From: Phylloscopus collybita
Lineage: Eukaryota; Chordata; Aves; Passeriformes; Phylloscopidae
Assembly: GCA_027886175.1 (NCBI GenBank)
Contig: JAJNNQ010000006.1
Span: 4,712,001 to 4,776,000, forward strand
Length of the DNA: 64,000 bases
Reading direction: 5' to 3'
Shown here: positions 1-12,285 of the stretch, one piece after another
How positions within the stretch are numbered: the stretch's first letter is position 1
Layout: the number at the start of each line of letters is the position of its first letter
The notes under the pieces: generated by a model
Seen by the model: the letters and a program-made list of their open reading frames with translations, nothing else
Databases searched by the model: none
What the model was told of the DNA's origin: nothing
Position numbers and translations under genes: made by a program

Positions 1-3000
1 CAGAGGTTTGGGTCCAATTCCCAGAGTACTGTAGCCAGTTGTTTGAGAGAGTTGCTGTTTACTACAAGACAATAAACAATGGCCCATTTGTGATTGCTTT
101 CTCATAAAGTCTGTAAACCAAAGAGCTTGCTACATGAACTGCTTTAGAGAAGTCACAAGCAAAACTTTAGAATTCTCCTCACTCATTCATTAAAAACCCA
201 ACCAAAAACGCCTGAAAGAAGTTGTGATTAAAAGTTCATTAATTAAATGTTTTTCTTTAGAAATTCAATTTCATGGGGACTTCTGTGATTTTTGCATCAC
301 ATGGGCCAAACAGTATCAGGATGATCATGTAGGTGAAGGCTGAAATCTGCTTTGATGAGCCTTTAGGATGAAAATGCAACAAGCAGCTACTTGGTCTGCA
401 AGAGAGTAGGATCAGGACTACAGTCATAATACCATAGAGACAATTTATGTCTGCAGAAGTGAATGCTATACTAACATGACTGCAGCCTTTAAAAATCAGA
501 CAATGATCAGGAATGCCACATTAGAGAAGAAAACAGCAAAGCAATTGAAAATGCATTTCTTCAGCAGTTTTCTATATGATTATGTATTGTAGTAAGAGCT
601 CAATAATGTCTGAATTCAGACATTTTTGTGACCTATTATATTCCATACAGTTTGACACCTCATATTAGCAATTATTTTTTATTTCTTGTGGCTGTATGTG
701 GTCTTATCCAACATGCAGGTTTTTTGATAGACATTCATCACTGTAGGATGAGAACATCTAATACTAGTGCACCAAGCACTGCAAATTAATCTACTTCAAT
801 TTTTTCTGGCACCCTTGCTTGAAAGAGAAGTGTGTGACCTGCTTCATCTTTAAAAATTAGAATTACCTACATACAAATTTTGCATATATTTTCATTAAAG
901 CAGGCTAAGTAAAGAGAAAACTCTTGCAACTGAAGCAGAAACTTGCTGAGGTGTAAAATGGTCATGGTTTCTTGTGGGATTCCGTTCCACTTATTGAGTC
1001 TGTCCACCAAAGATGTCAGTCCCTCTCCAGATAAACTATGTCAGACTGTTCTAATGAGGCAAACCCTCAGAACTGTCAATGAGTCATCACAAAGGACTTG
1101 GTCTTCTTGATACCCTGAGTCATTAAGTACCTTCAAATAAGGGTGAGATGTTGAACTTGACTGGTGCTCTCTGAGACAGGCTTTGTGCCCTCCGACATTG
1201 GGTGGCAGTGAGCGTTACAGAGGGGCTGCACTGCAGTACCCTGGCAGAGCTTCCCAGGCAATGAGGGGGTGTTTACAGCATTACACAAATGAGGATATAA
1301 GGGATTCTGCATCATCCTTCACCATAACCAAATGGTGTGCTCTTGTGCCTTAGAGATGCTTACATACCCGTTAGTTTGTCTTTTCAAGTAAGTTTTCAAT
1401 TAAAAAGCAAATTTTACTTCTCTGTTAAAGCTCTAAAGAACAATCCTCCAAAAAGCATTTCATTTAGGTTTGATACAAGTTACTGCATGTTAAACAGGAA
1501 CTAGCTATTAAGAAATACAGAGTAAAAAAAAAAAGGATAAAAAACCTAATTATATAGTCCCTACATCTAAATAAATGTATTAAAATACTATGCCATTTTA
1601 GTAACAAAACCAACTCATCAGCTATAAATTAAATACCTGTAGTGTAAAACAAATCTTACCTTAAAATATTACCCCTCCCAATACAGTAGACCCTCCTTTA
1701 CACACCACAGTGGACACACTTAGTGGAATAGGCAAATGGCAGAAGTTAGCCCTTTAAATATTTAATACCTCTGCACATTAAATAAAACTGTCTGCAACAT
1801 ATATTTTGTAGTGATTTATTTGCAATTCAGATGTTATCTCTAGATGTATGCAGAACTGTTAAGTCTGCTAACAAATTTAGAAATTATAATAAAACAGAAA
1901 ATTGTAGCAATTCATTTATGTTAATTTACTGACATTAAATTCCTCAGGGCAGCAGCCATGAATACACTTTCTTATATAAAACTAAACCTGTTCTGGTACC
2001 TAACACATCAAAATTAATGACAGAAATACTAGCTAAGATTTATATTTGCATAGATTTGTTTGTTTGTTTGTCTTACTTTATTTTTTGCATAGCTTATCCA
2101 ACATATGCGCTTTTTCAAGAGTAAAAAATTATTTTATGTAGTCATTGTTAAAGTGCCTTAAAGGACCTAATTTCCAGGACACAGACACGTCACAATTTTA
2201 AAAAATCAAGCCTGTTTAATATGTCTTTCATAAAGATAGAAAAATTCACTAAGCATTTTTAGTGGTCTCAAGGACACAGTATTTCATATTTTAATTTTAG
2301 GAACTGTTTTTATTTTTGCAGCAGGTTATAGGATTTTTTAAATGTTAATTTTGCACCTTGGTTATTACATTCTGTTCTGGCTTTTTTATAGCACTGGCTT
2401 CTGACTAATCACTTATGACAAGACTGTAAGACAACAGTTTGCCTGCAGAAAGGAGGATGTATAGCAGCACCATCCCAGGAGCAAAGAGAGAAGGGAATTA
2501 TGACTTTTAGAAACATTATTTCCTCTCTTGCTTACCCCTGGCTCTAAAGGGGGCACAAACCCCTACTGCTCTGTGCTGGCAGCCAACTGTCAGTTCCGCT
2601 TATCTCAGATGGCCAATGTGTTGAGGGGATGAAGCCAAAAGTCCTGTATGGCCTTGAGCACCAGCTGCCAATGCCCCATCAGGACAGGGACCAGTGGCCC
2701 CTCACAGGCTGCTGTCATCACTCTCCAGCTTTTGCTGTGACCTGAAGTCACACTAGCCCATGCCAGGAAGCAAGCCCTCAAGTCTCCCTTATTTTCCTGC
2801 ACACTAGGGATAAGAGTATTTGACAATCCTATTTGATGATTATGCCACTGAAACCAGTATAGAGATCTCAATTTGGTAGTCAAACAAGTCAAAACAATCC
2901 TCTCATACCCTGTTAACCAGTTGTAGATATACTGGACATACTGGGCAAGAACCTCATTTTGTAATTCCTGAGAGCAAATTCCTCATAGGCGGGCTCCTCC

Positions 3001-4832
3001 CTGGAATCTCTCTTGCCATCAGAGATGAAAGGGAGCTTCATACAAATAAATGGCTTGTGTTGCACCTACAGACGTGTCAAATTTTGAAAACCTCATGCTC
3101 TAGACAGCCTTGCCTTGCTGCTAATTGGTATGTTTTTCTTTAAAAAGTGAAGATTCTAACCTTTTACTTGACAGATATGTGGGCAAAATGCCACACAACA
3201 TTTTGAAAGCTTATCTATAGTCTGCTGTTTACAAGTCTTGTTTATGTTGGAGCTCACACAGGAGTATACAAATGGAAAGGGTTAGCAGGAACAAAACTGA
3301 ATGGTTGGTTTCAAATGGATTGTGTGAGCTGGCAAAGAAAGGTTTTCAGCTACAAAAAGTCTAAAGATGTTGCTCCCTTTTAAAAGGCATACAAATGTAA
3401 CACTTGACTCAACAGATTGTTTTATTATTACAATTTATTCTTAGTTGTGTCCCTGAACTTTTGGGATGGAAAGCAAAGGCACTTTCATTACCTGTTTTGG
3501 GTTGGTTTGTTTTACTTTAGGTTTGGGGGGTTTTTTGGTTGTTTGTGGGGGTTTTTTGTTTGGTTGGTGGGTTTTTTTTGGTTTTTTTTTTTCCTTCTAA
3601 TCTTATGAAATTGCAGCTAGGAAAGAGTAAATGGGATTCCATCTCTGAGAGATTTAGCAACAGAATTGTTTACAGAGTTGCAATCAGTCATGTTTAAAGT
3701 AGAGCTATTAACTGCATAACTAAATAATGGAATACTTTGGAAACAAAAGGGTTGCATTTAGCTTGTGGAATCTTTAGTGTCTAATGTATAAGAAATTTCA
3801 TACACCCTTAGGAGAATTTGAAATTTGAAATTTTGTCAGGGGGTGCAAAATGCTAGCTTAGAAAATCTAAAATGAAAAAAAAATGGAAATAACTAATTAC
3901 CAGCAATCTGGTTTACTTCCTTTGTTGTTGTTGTTGTTATTGTTGTTATTTCATATTAAAGTATGAACTTTATCTCCTGCAAATTTATACACACAGATTA
4001 CTTGGCATTTAACAGTTCAGGCTTACTCTTTTCAGGAAACTAGAACTTGATTTCCAGCTGCACTTTGAATTCAAAAGTTTCAAAGATGGTATCTTCATCC
4101 CACCTGGGGAGTAATTGTAAGAATATTGGCAGAGGTGAATTTCTGTGGATAAGGATTACCTAATGCTTTACATGTGAATTATTCTGAAGTCTTCTCAGAG
4201 TTCTGCTTTCTACCAATACTGGAATGTGGCAGCATCAGCTCTGAAGACACTGGTCTTCCTTCACATGAAAACTCCTCACATATCTGACTGAAGTTAAAGT
4301 TTTCAAACTCTAGTGCTTTGTGAGGAGAAAGTGATGCATTGAACTTTACCACACTTCCTTAGCCACAGCCAGCAAACATTAGTTCCGAAGCAATTGTAAT
4401 ACTGAAATACTAGAAGAGTGAAGAGATTCAGTGACACACTATATTGAGATATCAGTGAATTCCAATGTATTTATTACTATTAATAATATTAATATAATGA
4501 TATTCTTAGACACCTTCTTACATAAGCATAAGAAATATCCAGTAGCTTTCTCACATGCTGTTGGGTCAGTAATTTTGTTTGATATGTTGTTTGTTTTAAT
4601 TAAGAGAAGGAAAATATTTGTTCCATACCAAATCTCTCTGAGAATAACCTTAAAGACTACTAGGTAGGTTTTTTTTCTTAAGAGTTCTTGAAGCACATGA
4701 TTTTGCCCTTAAACAGCTCTCATGAAATATATTTATCAAGACTTTTGTTAGGGTCTCCATTTTCTTTGATTTTCTTGATCTTTCATATCATCTAGATGCC
4801 TAGAGACGTTATTTTAACTACAAAGGCCTATA
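1..4832. other. Upstream flank, no gene seen
   Basis: AT-rich DNA with no open frame that has family resemblance, splice structure or coding character. The longest frames are under 100 codons. It holds a GT-rich low-complexity tract near 3.5 kb and a short TTG repeat near 3920-3950. A stretch at about 2460-3000 is somewhat richer in GC than its surroundings but I could not assign it to a gene or a repeat family. Confidence 0.6.
3494..3593. repeat. G/T-only low-complexity tract
   Basis: About 100 bases made almost only of G and T, built from GGTTTTTT, GGTTTG and TTGTTTG words, ending in a T run. Similar tracts occur at 8226-8273, 13400-13501 and, as the complement, 9671-9713 and 52400-52512. 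It encodes only a low-complexity Phe/Gly/Trp frame, which is not a gene. Confidence 0.8.
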
Positions 4833-5106
4833 GTGACAGAACAAGGAGGAATAGCTTTAAAACAAAAGAGGATATTTTCAGATTTGGTATTAGGAAAAAA
4901 AATCTTTACTGTGAGGGTTATAGGGCACTGGTACAGGTGGCCAAGAAAACTTGCTGATCCCCATTCCTGGAAGCAGTCAAGGCCAGGCTGGATGGGATTT
5001 TAAGCAACCTGATCTAGTGAAAGGTGTCTGTGTCCATGGCAGGTGTGTTGGAACTAGATAATTTTAAGGTCCCTTTCAGCCCAAATCATTTTGTGATTCT
5101 ATGATT
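4833..5106 (+). mobile_element. CR1 LINE fragment, 3' end
   Basis: The sequence follows the 3' untranslated end of avian CR1: a 'gacagaacaagg...' start, 'tattaggaaaaaa...tttactgtgagggt', 'cactggtacaggtggcc', 'ccattcctggaagcagtcaa', 'ggccaggctggatgggattt', 'ggaactagataattttaagg' and the closing 'gtgattctatgatttt'. Orientation is + (3' end to the right). It is a 5'-truncated, non-coding copy with many substitutions, so it is not recent. The assignment rests on recognising the consensus from memory. Confidence 0.92.
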
Positions 5107-8100
5107 TTGGCTTCTCCAACTTTATCCCCTATCAGTACTTCTATCTGCAAAATATAAGTCATTTAGCCAGATCTTTGAGCTTGATCTGCTTCTACCTTTT
5201 CCTTAAAGCTAGCACTATCAGCACTCCCAAGAAAGTTTTAGGTCTCAAAGATAAGATTCTACACAAAACAAAGCTTGATAAAACATCCAAAGTTGGACAG
5301 AATAGAAAAGGTGCAGGTGAATATCCACTGGCTCATGCTGATGGAAGACGCCAGGTATTCTTGTCCATGCATGGTCCCAGTCCAGCTGCTCTGCAGGTTT
5401 GCAGATTCTGCACAGTCTACTCCCTAAGCCCAAGAAAGTATTTTCTTTCCTTCCCCTCTGAGACTTATACAGTAGTTCCATTCTCTGCTTTTCTCAGCAT
5501 TTATTGGAGTTTCTGCTCACTCTTGATTTTGTTTTCTTTTCTCCATCCTCCTTCTTCTTTTTTATCCTGCATTTCCATAAATTTCTTTATTTGACCATTC
5601 CCAAGGAAGGCACAATATTTCCAGAGCAGCCTACGCCAAAGGGGAACAAGACAATGAAAACTTGTCCTGTCCTGCCACATAATCTTTAAAAGACATAGGA
5701 GACATTAACCATTAACAGTTACTACAATCAAATTAATTCCATCTACTAAACCAAGAATTTAATAAAAATTAATTATGTTTATAGATTTCTAAACAAATAT
5801 TTAAATCATTTTATTAATGACAGGTCTATGTGCTCAAATCTCTAACAAACTTGTCACAAATAATTCACAAAACAGATTTTCATCAGTAAAGTACTTCATT
5901 ATTCAGTGAAGCAAAACATATTGTTGATCTCTATATGGTTTGATGTAATTTACTGTGCAAACAAAAATTATCAGGTTTAAGAAAAATCCATACAGTATTT
6001 GCTTCAGAAAAGTTTTAAAATGCTTCAGAGAATACTCTTTATTTGATAATGCAGATATTTCCTTTTCTTTTTCACAAGATCAAGTGTCTATATTTACAGT
6101 ATATTCCTATCTCACTGGTACTGGCAGTGCGTGCATTCTGTTAACATGCCAAGTCATATGATCATATCACTATGGCACATGCTAACTCCAGCACTGGCAT
6201 CATGTTATAATCAAACAGCTAAAGTGTTCTATTTTAAAATGTTTTAGTTTTTGTAAAGGAGGCTATGCAAGGAAAAACACCAGCCCCCTTGATCATTATC
6301 TGAGTGTCTCTGTCTCTCCATCATTCCGCCCAGCTACTCCAAGAGCTACTGGACAATTTAAGTCAAATTTGCAAGTGGTGCAAAGGTGGTTTTAGTTTAA
6401 ATGTCATTTCAGTGAGTGGGTATGTATGTAACTTAAGTCAATACCCTGAGAGAAGTAAAGGTACCTTTCCAGGCAGCTGTTGCCTGGCCCAGCAGCATGA
6501 GTGCCTCTCAGCTAGCCACTCATAGCTGCAGGGCAACCATCAGACACAGAAGGAATCTGGTAGTAGTGGCAGAGGGAAAATTAAAAGACACACCTGTAGG
6601 AAAGCAGTTTTCAGTATTTCAATTGCTCTTAAAGAAATTGCTTTTCTTTAAAAAAAAAGCTCATTAAGAAAACATCTTAGTCTGTTTGAAATATGCTGGG
6701 TTTTATCTCAGTGTGCCCTGTTTTCACTGTAATAAAACAGCAAAAAATGTTTCTGTATATCGTACTAAATAATCATTGAATAATGTGGCTGAAAAGAGGT
6801 CTAAGAATACACATCTTAAGAACCTTTTGTCTGGCCTAAAACTCACCCTCTCTGTAAGCCCAGTGAATGTGGCTGTTTGTTTCTGTTTCCAAAATGACAC
6901 AGGTACAGCTTAACCATAATATTCCCAGCTACACAGAAACCTATGGTTTCTTTCAGTCTTTCAGTGTGAATTTCAGACTTAGTTCCTACTCGCTAATTCC
7001 GTTTGCCTGAAGCCTTTTAAATAGCCCTATGCCCTTCAGCAACCTTTTCCTACTCCTCTCTCTTCTTGGGTCCTATCCTCCCATTAGCCCACTAACATCA
7101 TCTGCAGACACTAACCCTCTCTTGCCTTTACCTACTGCCCTGTTATTTTGTATTCCCTTTCTCAGCAATTCTCTCTTCTACATGACTTGCTGGTGTGACC
7201 TCACAATTAAATTGACATGAAACTGCTTACATACAGAGCAACAAAAGGGGTTTCATCTGTTTTTCTCTTACAACTTTGAAATAATACTAACAAAAAGAAA
7301 GAATCTCCTTTTAGTCTATGCAAGTTGTACTGTATTGCAACTATGGGATGAATCAAATCAGTGGAACAGTTTCTATTGATTTCATTGAGTTTCTACACAG
7401 TACTTCTCTTACATTTCTCTAGATGCCATACAATTTATACGTTTAATTGCTATTTTAACCCATTTTATACTACTGCTACAAAAAATGTAACTTGCCACAC
7501 CACAATTTGTTGATCACCCTTTTAGTCTTTTTAAAAGAGAAACAGATTTTTTATGTTTTAATCCTCAGACATAGTAACTGATCTTAATGACTGCATATTT
7601 TTAACAATTAATTTACCTCATTTCCAGATTCTGCAAGAAAGCTTGATGACTACCATTTAGTTAGATGCTTTCTGCTGTTTAAGGATATCACCACTGACAC
7701 CTTATACACACCCCCACATCTTATCTTTGTTATTAAAAAACGTTGACCTGAGGAAATGTCTTCATTTGCTATGAGTACAGAAATATAATTTCTCTGCAGT
7801 ACTTTTTGCTATGGCTCATGCAGTACATTATAGCTATGGCTAAATAATAGGCTGGACAGTTTTGTCATGGCTTCCTCACACAGGTAAAGCAAATGTTTTT
7901 TTTCTTAGCGGGTACTTAATTGTCTCATATATGGATTCTATGTTCCTCAAATTTGCTCCTTGGCCTAATTTTACTTCTTTTTATTGTTCTCAAGCTGATT
8001 GGATTTGGGCTTTCCCAATGATACATTTTAGGCTCAAATAACTTAAATACTGAACCTTGACATTTAATTATATTGATCTTTTCCTTGCCTCCCTATTTTC

Positions 8101-9670
8101 TTTTAGTTGTTTAGGGATATTTGTTCTGAGACTTCTGTGCTGTGCTTAAGCACCATCCACACCAAGACAATAGATTTTCATTTCAACACTTCTGATTGAG
8201 GGTATTTCTTATTTATTTCCTTTCTTGGGTTTTTTGTTTGTTTATTTGTTTGTTTTGGTTGTTTTTTTTTTTAAGAATAAAGGTTTACATGTCTTTGCTA
8301 AAGATAGAATAATAAAGTACTAGATTTCATCATGAACACTTCATAAAAAAAGACTGAATACTGTTATGTTTTCAATAAATCAATTTTAAAAATGTTTGGA
8401 GATGTGTCCTGCTACTATTTGCTATTTTGGTTAACATCAAACTATAGCTACCAATAAACAACCATTTGAAGCATTGAAAAGTAGCTTTCCAAAGCATAAT
8501 TTAACTCCATATATAGTTAATTGTTAGGGCTGTTATATTGGACTTTGCTCCTGTGTTGAGCTCCTATACATAGTGTTTTATGCGCTTTTCTTGATTTGGC
8601 AGACAGTGCAAGTTTTCTATTTGTGTATGTCCATTATTGAGGATTTTTGTTTTTACTATGTATTAGCCTCTCTACAGTCCAGCTTTCTCTCCAGGCTGTT
8701 AATAAGCACTTTTTATTTTCATTTTTGTTTGGTTTTTCAGCAATATATACAAACTATATATTCAATATATAGTAATATGGGCACAATATATAGGTATTAT
8801 TTGCACTCCTTTGTACTACCATCATACACTTCATTTCCAAATCTTTGTGAAAAAATACAACTATTTCTGATTAATGAATATGAAATTATGATGCTAGTCT
8901 AAGTTATCAAATATGTAATGTGTGCTAAAAAATTGACAAAAAAAAGTATTATAGATATACTGTAAAATCATCAAACTAATAAAATATTCATTACTTGCAC
9001 AGGTGGATTAAAATCAATAAATGCCATTTTGTAGTTATAAACTGATGCAACAAACATCAGCCTGACAGAAGCATATATTCATATGCAGGAAGGATTTTTT
9101 AATGTGTATTTTTCCAATTAGGCACCTAAGTGTCTATTGGGTTTAACAGACACAATTTGTAAAGATGCCTAGATGGCATGATTTCCAAGAAATCATTAGA
9201 AATAATTAATAAGCAGCCATACCTGAGAATAAGTATTAAAATTCAGCTCTGCTGAACTTAACACCACAAAACCAAAGTGACTTGTAGAGCAAGCAGTTTC
9301 ATTCATCATTATCACCTGGCACTCAGTCAGAGGCTTGAAGATCCAGTGCTAGTGTTTCAGATTTTATTTTTCCTCTAAGTATTCCATGCATGTCGTTGGT
9401 ATCAATGGATTGTTGTAAGCTGCAAGATGTTTGATAAAAAAAGACAGATTTTACAAGCAAAGACTCCAGTTACTTGTATAAAGGGTTATATAGTTTTTCC
9501 CTTAATTCAGAGTCCTGAGTACTTGTTTTACAAACTGCAGAGTGCCCTCAAATGTATTGAATTCATTGTGGAGTCAGAGTATTTATTGTGTAATGCTGAG
9601 TCATATAAAAAAAAAAGTACACACTAGGCTGGAGAAAAAAAGTGATGAAGACACTAGCCTCCTCCTCCTC
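5107..9670. other. Upstream flank, no gene seen
   Basis: AT-rich intergenic sequence. Open frames up to 139 codons occur but start at non-ATG codons and show low-complexity or hydrophobic translations with no recognisable domain. A GT/T-rich tract lies at 8226-8273. No transposon family was recognised here. Confidence 0.55.
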
Positions 9671-9713
9671 AAAAAAAAAAAAAAAAAACCAACAAAAAAC
9701 CAAAAAAAACCCC
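9671..9713. repeat. A-rich tract with AACCAA words
   Basis: Eighteen A residues followed by 'ccaacaaaaaaccaaaaaaaacccc'. It is the complementary form of the GT-rich tracts elsewhere in the window. It may be the decayed tail of an element, but no body upstream of it was recognised. Confidence 0.75.
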
Positions 9714-9895
9714 ATCCTGGGTTTTGAGACTGTTTCTTAAACTAAACATGAGAAACACTGTCAGAAAATTATATGCCACCGTAATACAAATCATTTTTTT
9801 ATTTTTTTACTCCTGCTGGTGCTTTCATGCTCTGAAAGAAAACTAGTGTTACCACATGTGGACCCACATAGGCACAGTGTATAGCCCACAGTATG

Positions 9896-9938
<43 letters not shown>
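9896..9938. repeat. (TA)n microsatellite
   Basis: About 19 uninterrupted TA dinucleotides preceded by TATG units. It lies about 0.9 kb upstream of the CpG island. The Tyr/Ile open frames on both strands across it come from the repeat. Confidence 0.95.
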
Positions 9939-9942
<4 letters not shown>

Positions 9943-9992
9943 GCCCCACAGGATGCACGCACACGGGATATACCCCAAATGCAGCAGTATCT

Positions 9993-10012
9993 CTGGCACG
10001 CTAGAGGGAGCC
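9993..10012 (+). promoter_or_regulatory. Possible CTCF-like site
   Basis: The string TGGCACGCTAGAGGGAGC keeps the AGAGGG core and flanking TGGC and GC of the CTCF consensus, but has mismatches in the CCAC part and an A where C is usual after GGG. It lies about 0.8 kb upstream of the promoter CpG island. This is a motif match only; occupancy is unknown. Confidence 0.25.
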
Positions 10013-10677
10013 ATTACATAATTGCAATGACCCTTTTTTCCCCCTCAAGTAGCACAACTGGCGTGGAAAAATCTCTGGATATCCTGAGACATCCTGAAGG
10101 TTTGGCATAAGCTGCAGAATAAGGAGAGGAAAGCAGAGGACTCAAACTGCAGTCAAACGAGGTCCGCTGATAGCTTAGGGGCTTACGCTGGTGTTTGTTC
10201 CACTTTTAATACTGTGCTGCTTTTATAGGGAACTTTTCCAAATACGTGACTTAGCCAAATACGCCAAATTCCCTCAGCCAATCTGATGCCCTCATGCAGA
10301 AAGCAAAGCCCATTTTGTAAACATATCCTTTATTTCATCTGTCCGTCGCTCTCACACAGAAAGTTGGCTCGGCTGAGACTGGTGGTTTTCTGCTGCCACT
10401 AACGTATGTATGGTTTATTTATACTCTGCATTTTAACACGGCATTAGTTCTGTAACGGTTACCAGCAGGCTCGCTCTGGATGGCAAACTATCTGTTTCAC
10501 AGCCACAGAGAGGTCCTCAGGACAGGAAGATGGATCTGGAAAGAACACTCATTTGAATATATAAATCTGCAAGACTTTTTCCAAGTCAAATTATATTTGT
10601 GGACATAGTAACACACGGCTGACGGTTATCCTGTTGAGCAAGGCAAACAAGCTGCTGCTCTAACTGGCTCTTTTAAG

Positions 10678-10707
10678 AGACGCTCCTAAAATAATTCAGG
10701 AGCGTCT
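10678..10707. repeat. Perfect 10-bp inverted repeat, 10-nt loop
   Basis: AGACGCTCCT at 10678-10687 is the exact reverse complement of AGGAGCGTCT at 10698-10707, with an AT-rich 10-base spacer (10688-10697). One further G:T pair is possible outside the stem. It sits about 130 bp before the CpG island. No run of T follows on the + strand, so it is not a bacterial-type terminator; function is unknown. Confidence 0.9.
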
Positions 10708-10749
10708 TATAAGTGCTCTAGAGTTTATTTTCTTCTTTCTTTTCTTTAT

Positions 10750-10769
10750 CTATATATATATATATATAT
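10750..10769. repeat. (TA)n microsatellite
   Basis: About ten TA units immediately upstream of the GC-rich promoter region, marking an abrupt switch from AT-rich to GC-rich sequence. Confidence 0.9.
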
Positions 10770-10834
10770 TTTCCCCTAAATGATTCTCGCTACTTACACG
10801 CTCGTCACAAATGGCAGCTTCATTTCCGTACGCA

Positions 10835-11720
10835 CGGGTCGAGACCGGCCCTCCGGCAATCCGAGCACGCACCTTTCCAGCCTCAGTCCTCCCCCCGCCA
10901 CCGCCGCCCCCGGCCGGGAGCCTCCCTGGCGCGCCGGGGGCGAGGGCGGGCGCTGCTGCGCCCCCCGGCCCCTCACGGCGTGGCTGCCACCGCCCTGCTC
11001 CCGGCGGGCAGGGGATGCGCTCCCGCCCTCGGGAACTGCCCCCCCGGGAGGGCGAGACCCGCTCGGGGCGGCTCCGGCAGGGCCGGGGCGGAGGTGGCGC
11101 GGGTGTCCCCCCACCCACACCCCCTCCTCTCGCCGCGCATCCCCGAGCCGGCCGTCACTCGGGGACCGTGCGGCGGCGTCCAGTCCTCGCCCTCGCTTTG
11201 GGCGAGTTCTGGGGCGTCGCATCCCCCCTGCTTCCCCACCCGTCAACGCGGAGGACTTGTTACCACGTCTCAGAGATAAATAAACGATGGGGGCGGGGAG
11301 GCAGGGGTGAGGGGGCGGCGGGGGCCGGGGGCGGCCGGGGGCGCGGCGCTGCGGTGCGCGAGCGGCCAGACACCGCAACCCGCGCGAGCGGCTCGCGCGC
11401 CCCGCGTCCCCCTCCGGCGCGATCTAATCAATGACACCCAGCGCCCGCCGCGGCCCCGCCCCCCGCCCGCCCGTCCGCCCGCCTCCTCCCATTGGCCGGG
11501 CCGCGCCGGGGCTGGCCGGCGCCGCCGCCGCCGATTGGCTGGCGGGGAATCCGTATCAATGTTTAAGCCGCGGCGTGAGGTGAATAGAGGCAGTCGGCGA
11601 GCGGCGCTGGGCGAGCGCGGCGCGGCGCGGCGGCCCCGCGAGTGCTGCAGTGAGGGAGGCGAGGAGGGGGGAGAGAGGGAGAGCGAGAGCGAGGCAGAGC
11701 GCGGCTCCAACTGTTGAATT
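10835..11720. promoter_or_regulatory. CpG island at the PCDH17 5' end
   Basis: A GC-rich block with dense CpG dinucleotides, sharply different from the AT-rich flank. It contains GC boxes (for example at 11289-11298), a long G-run segment on the + strand (11289-11343) and two inverted CCAAT boxes. It ends as the probable 5' UTR begins. Overlapping open frames up to 207 codons on both strands here arise from scarcity of stop codons in GC-rich DNA and are not genes. Expected role: CpG-island promoter of PCDH17, possibly bidirectional. Confidence 0.9.
11489..11600 (+). promoter_or_regulatory. Probable core promoter with paired inverted CCAAT boxes
   Basis: Two ATTGG motifs (11491-11495 and 11534-11538), each in an NF-Y-like context (CCATTGGCC and CCGATTGGCTGG), lie 43 bp apart. 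NF-Y sites usually sit some 50-100 bp upstream of the start of transcription, so a start near 11590-11640 is inferred. No good TATA box is seen; TTTAA at about 11562 is weak. The start site itself is not demonstrated by the sequence. Confidence 0.55.
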
Positions 11721-12238
11721 TTCACTGAATTCTCCACTTACCTGCGGGCGGCTGGTGAAATGGATCTGGTTTATCGGGGATCGGCGTTCGCTCCGCGTGC
11801 TGCCTGGCTAACACTGGCGACCGTCTGTTTGCAAGGGGCCACCCATCAATGAGGCAGAGAAGAATATTTGTTTTTTCTTCTTTTGCATTTGAAAGCCTCC
11901 CTGCCATACGTTGCAGAATTAACTGTGTACTTTGGGTCCGGACTCAAATAAAGGAGAAAAAAACAGTGCAGAACTGAGACTCGGAACTAGATCTGTGAGC
12001 TATGTGTTGGAAACCTATGTTTTTATTGCCTTTTTTTTTTTTTTTCTTTTAATGTGAAAGATCTCTGACTTATTTCACACATAACACTGAGGAAAGGTGG
12101 TTAAAAACACTCAGCAAAGCAGGAGACAGACGCGCCTCTGTGCCAGTGAGTGGATAACAGCCTTGTTTTCCTGATCCTCAATCTCCCGGAGAAAGAGGTA
12201 TAGTAAAAGTGTAGCTGGATCCGACACCCCCACCTTCT

Positions 12239-12240
<2 letters not shown>

Positions 12241-12285
<45 letters not shown>
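12241..12285. repeat. 45-nt poly-T run
   Basis: An uninterrupted run of 45 T followed by CTTCTTCTTTC. It lies in the presumed 5' leader. Such a run is prone to length error in sequencing and to length variation in populations. Confidence 0.97.

Noticed and set aside
5175..5594. 139-codon + frame, the longest in the upstream flank
   Set aside because: Starts at TTG, has no domain and becomes a hydrophobic Phe/Ser-rich string typical of CT-rich non-coding DNA.
10678..10720. Stem-loop read as a transcription terminator
   Set aside because: No U-run follows, and intrinsic terminators do not apply to this genome.
10750..11737. Several overlapping open frames (up to 207 codons) on both strands
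   Set aside because: They lie in a CpG island where stop codons are rare, translate to Arg/Pro/Gly/Ala-rich strings, overlap each other in opposite strands and have no domain.
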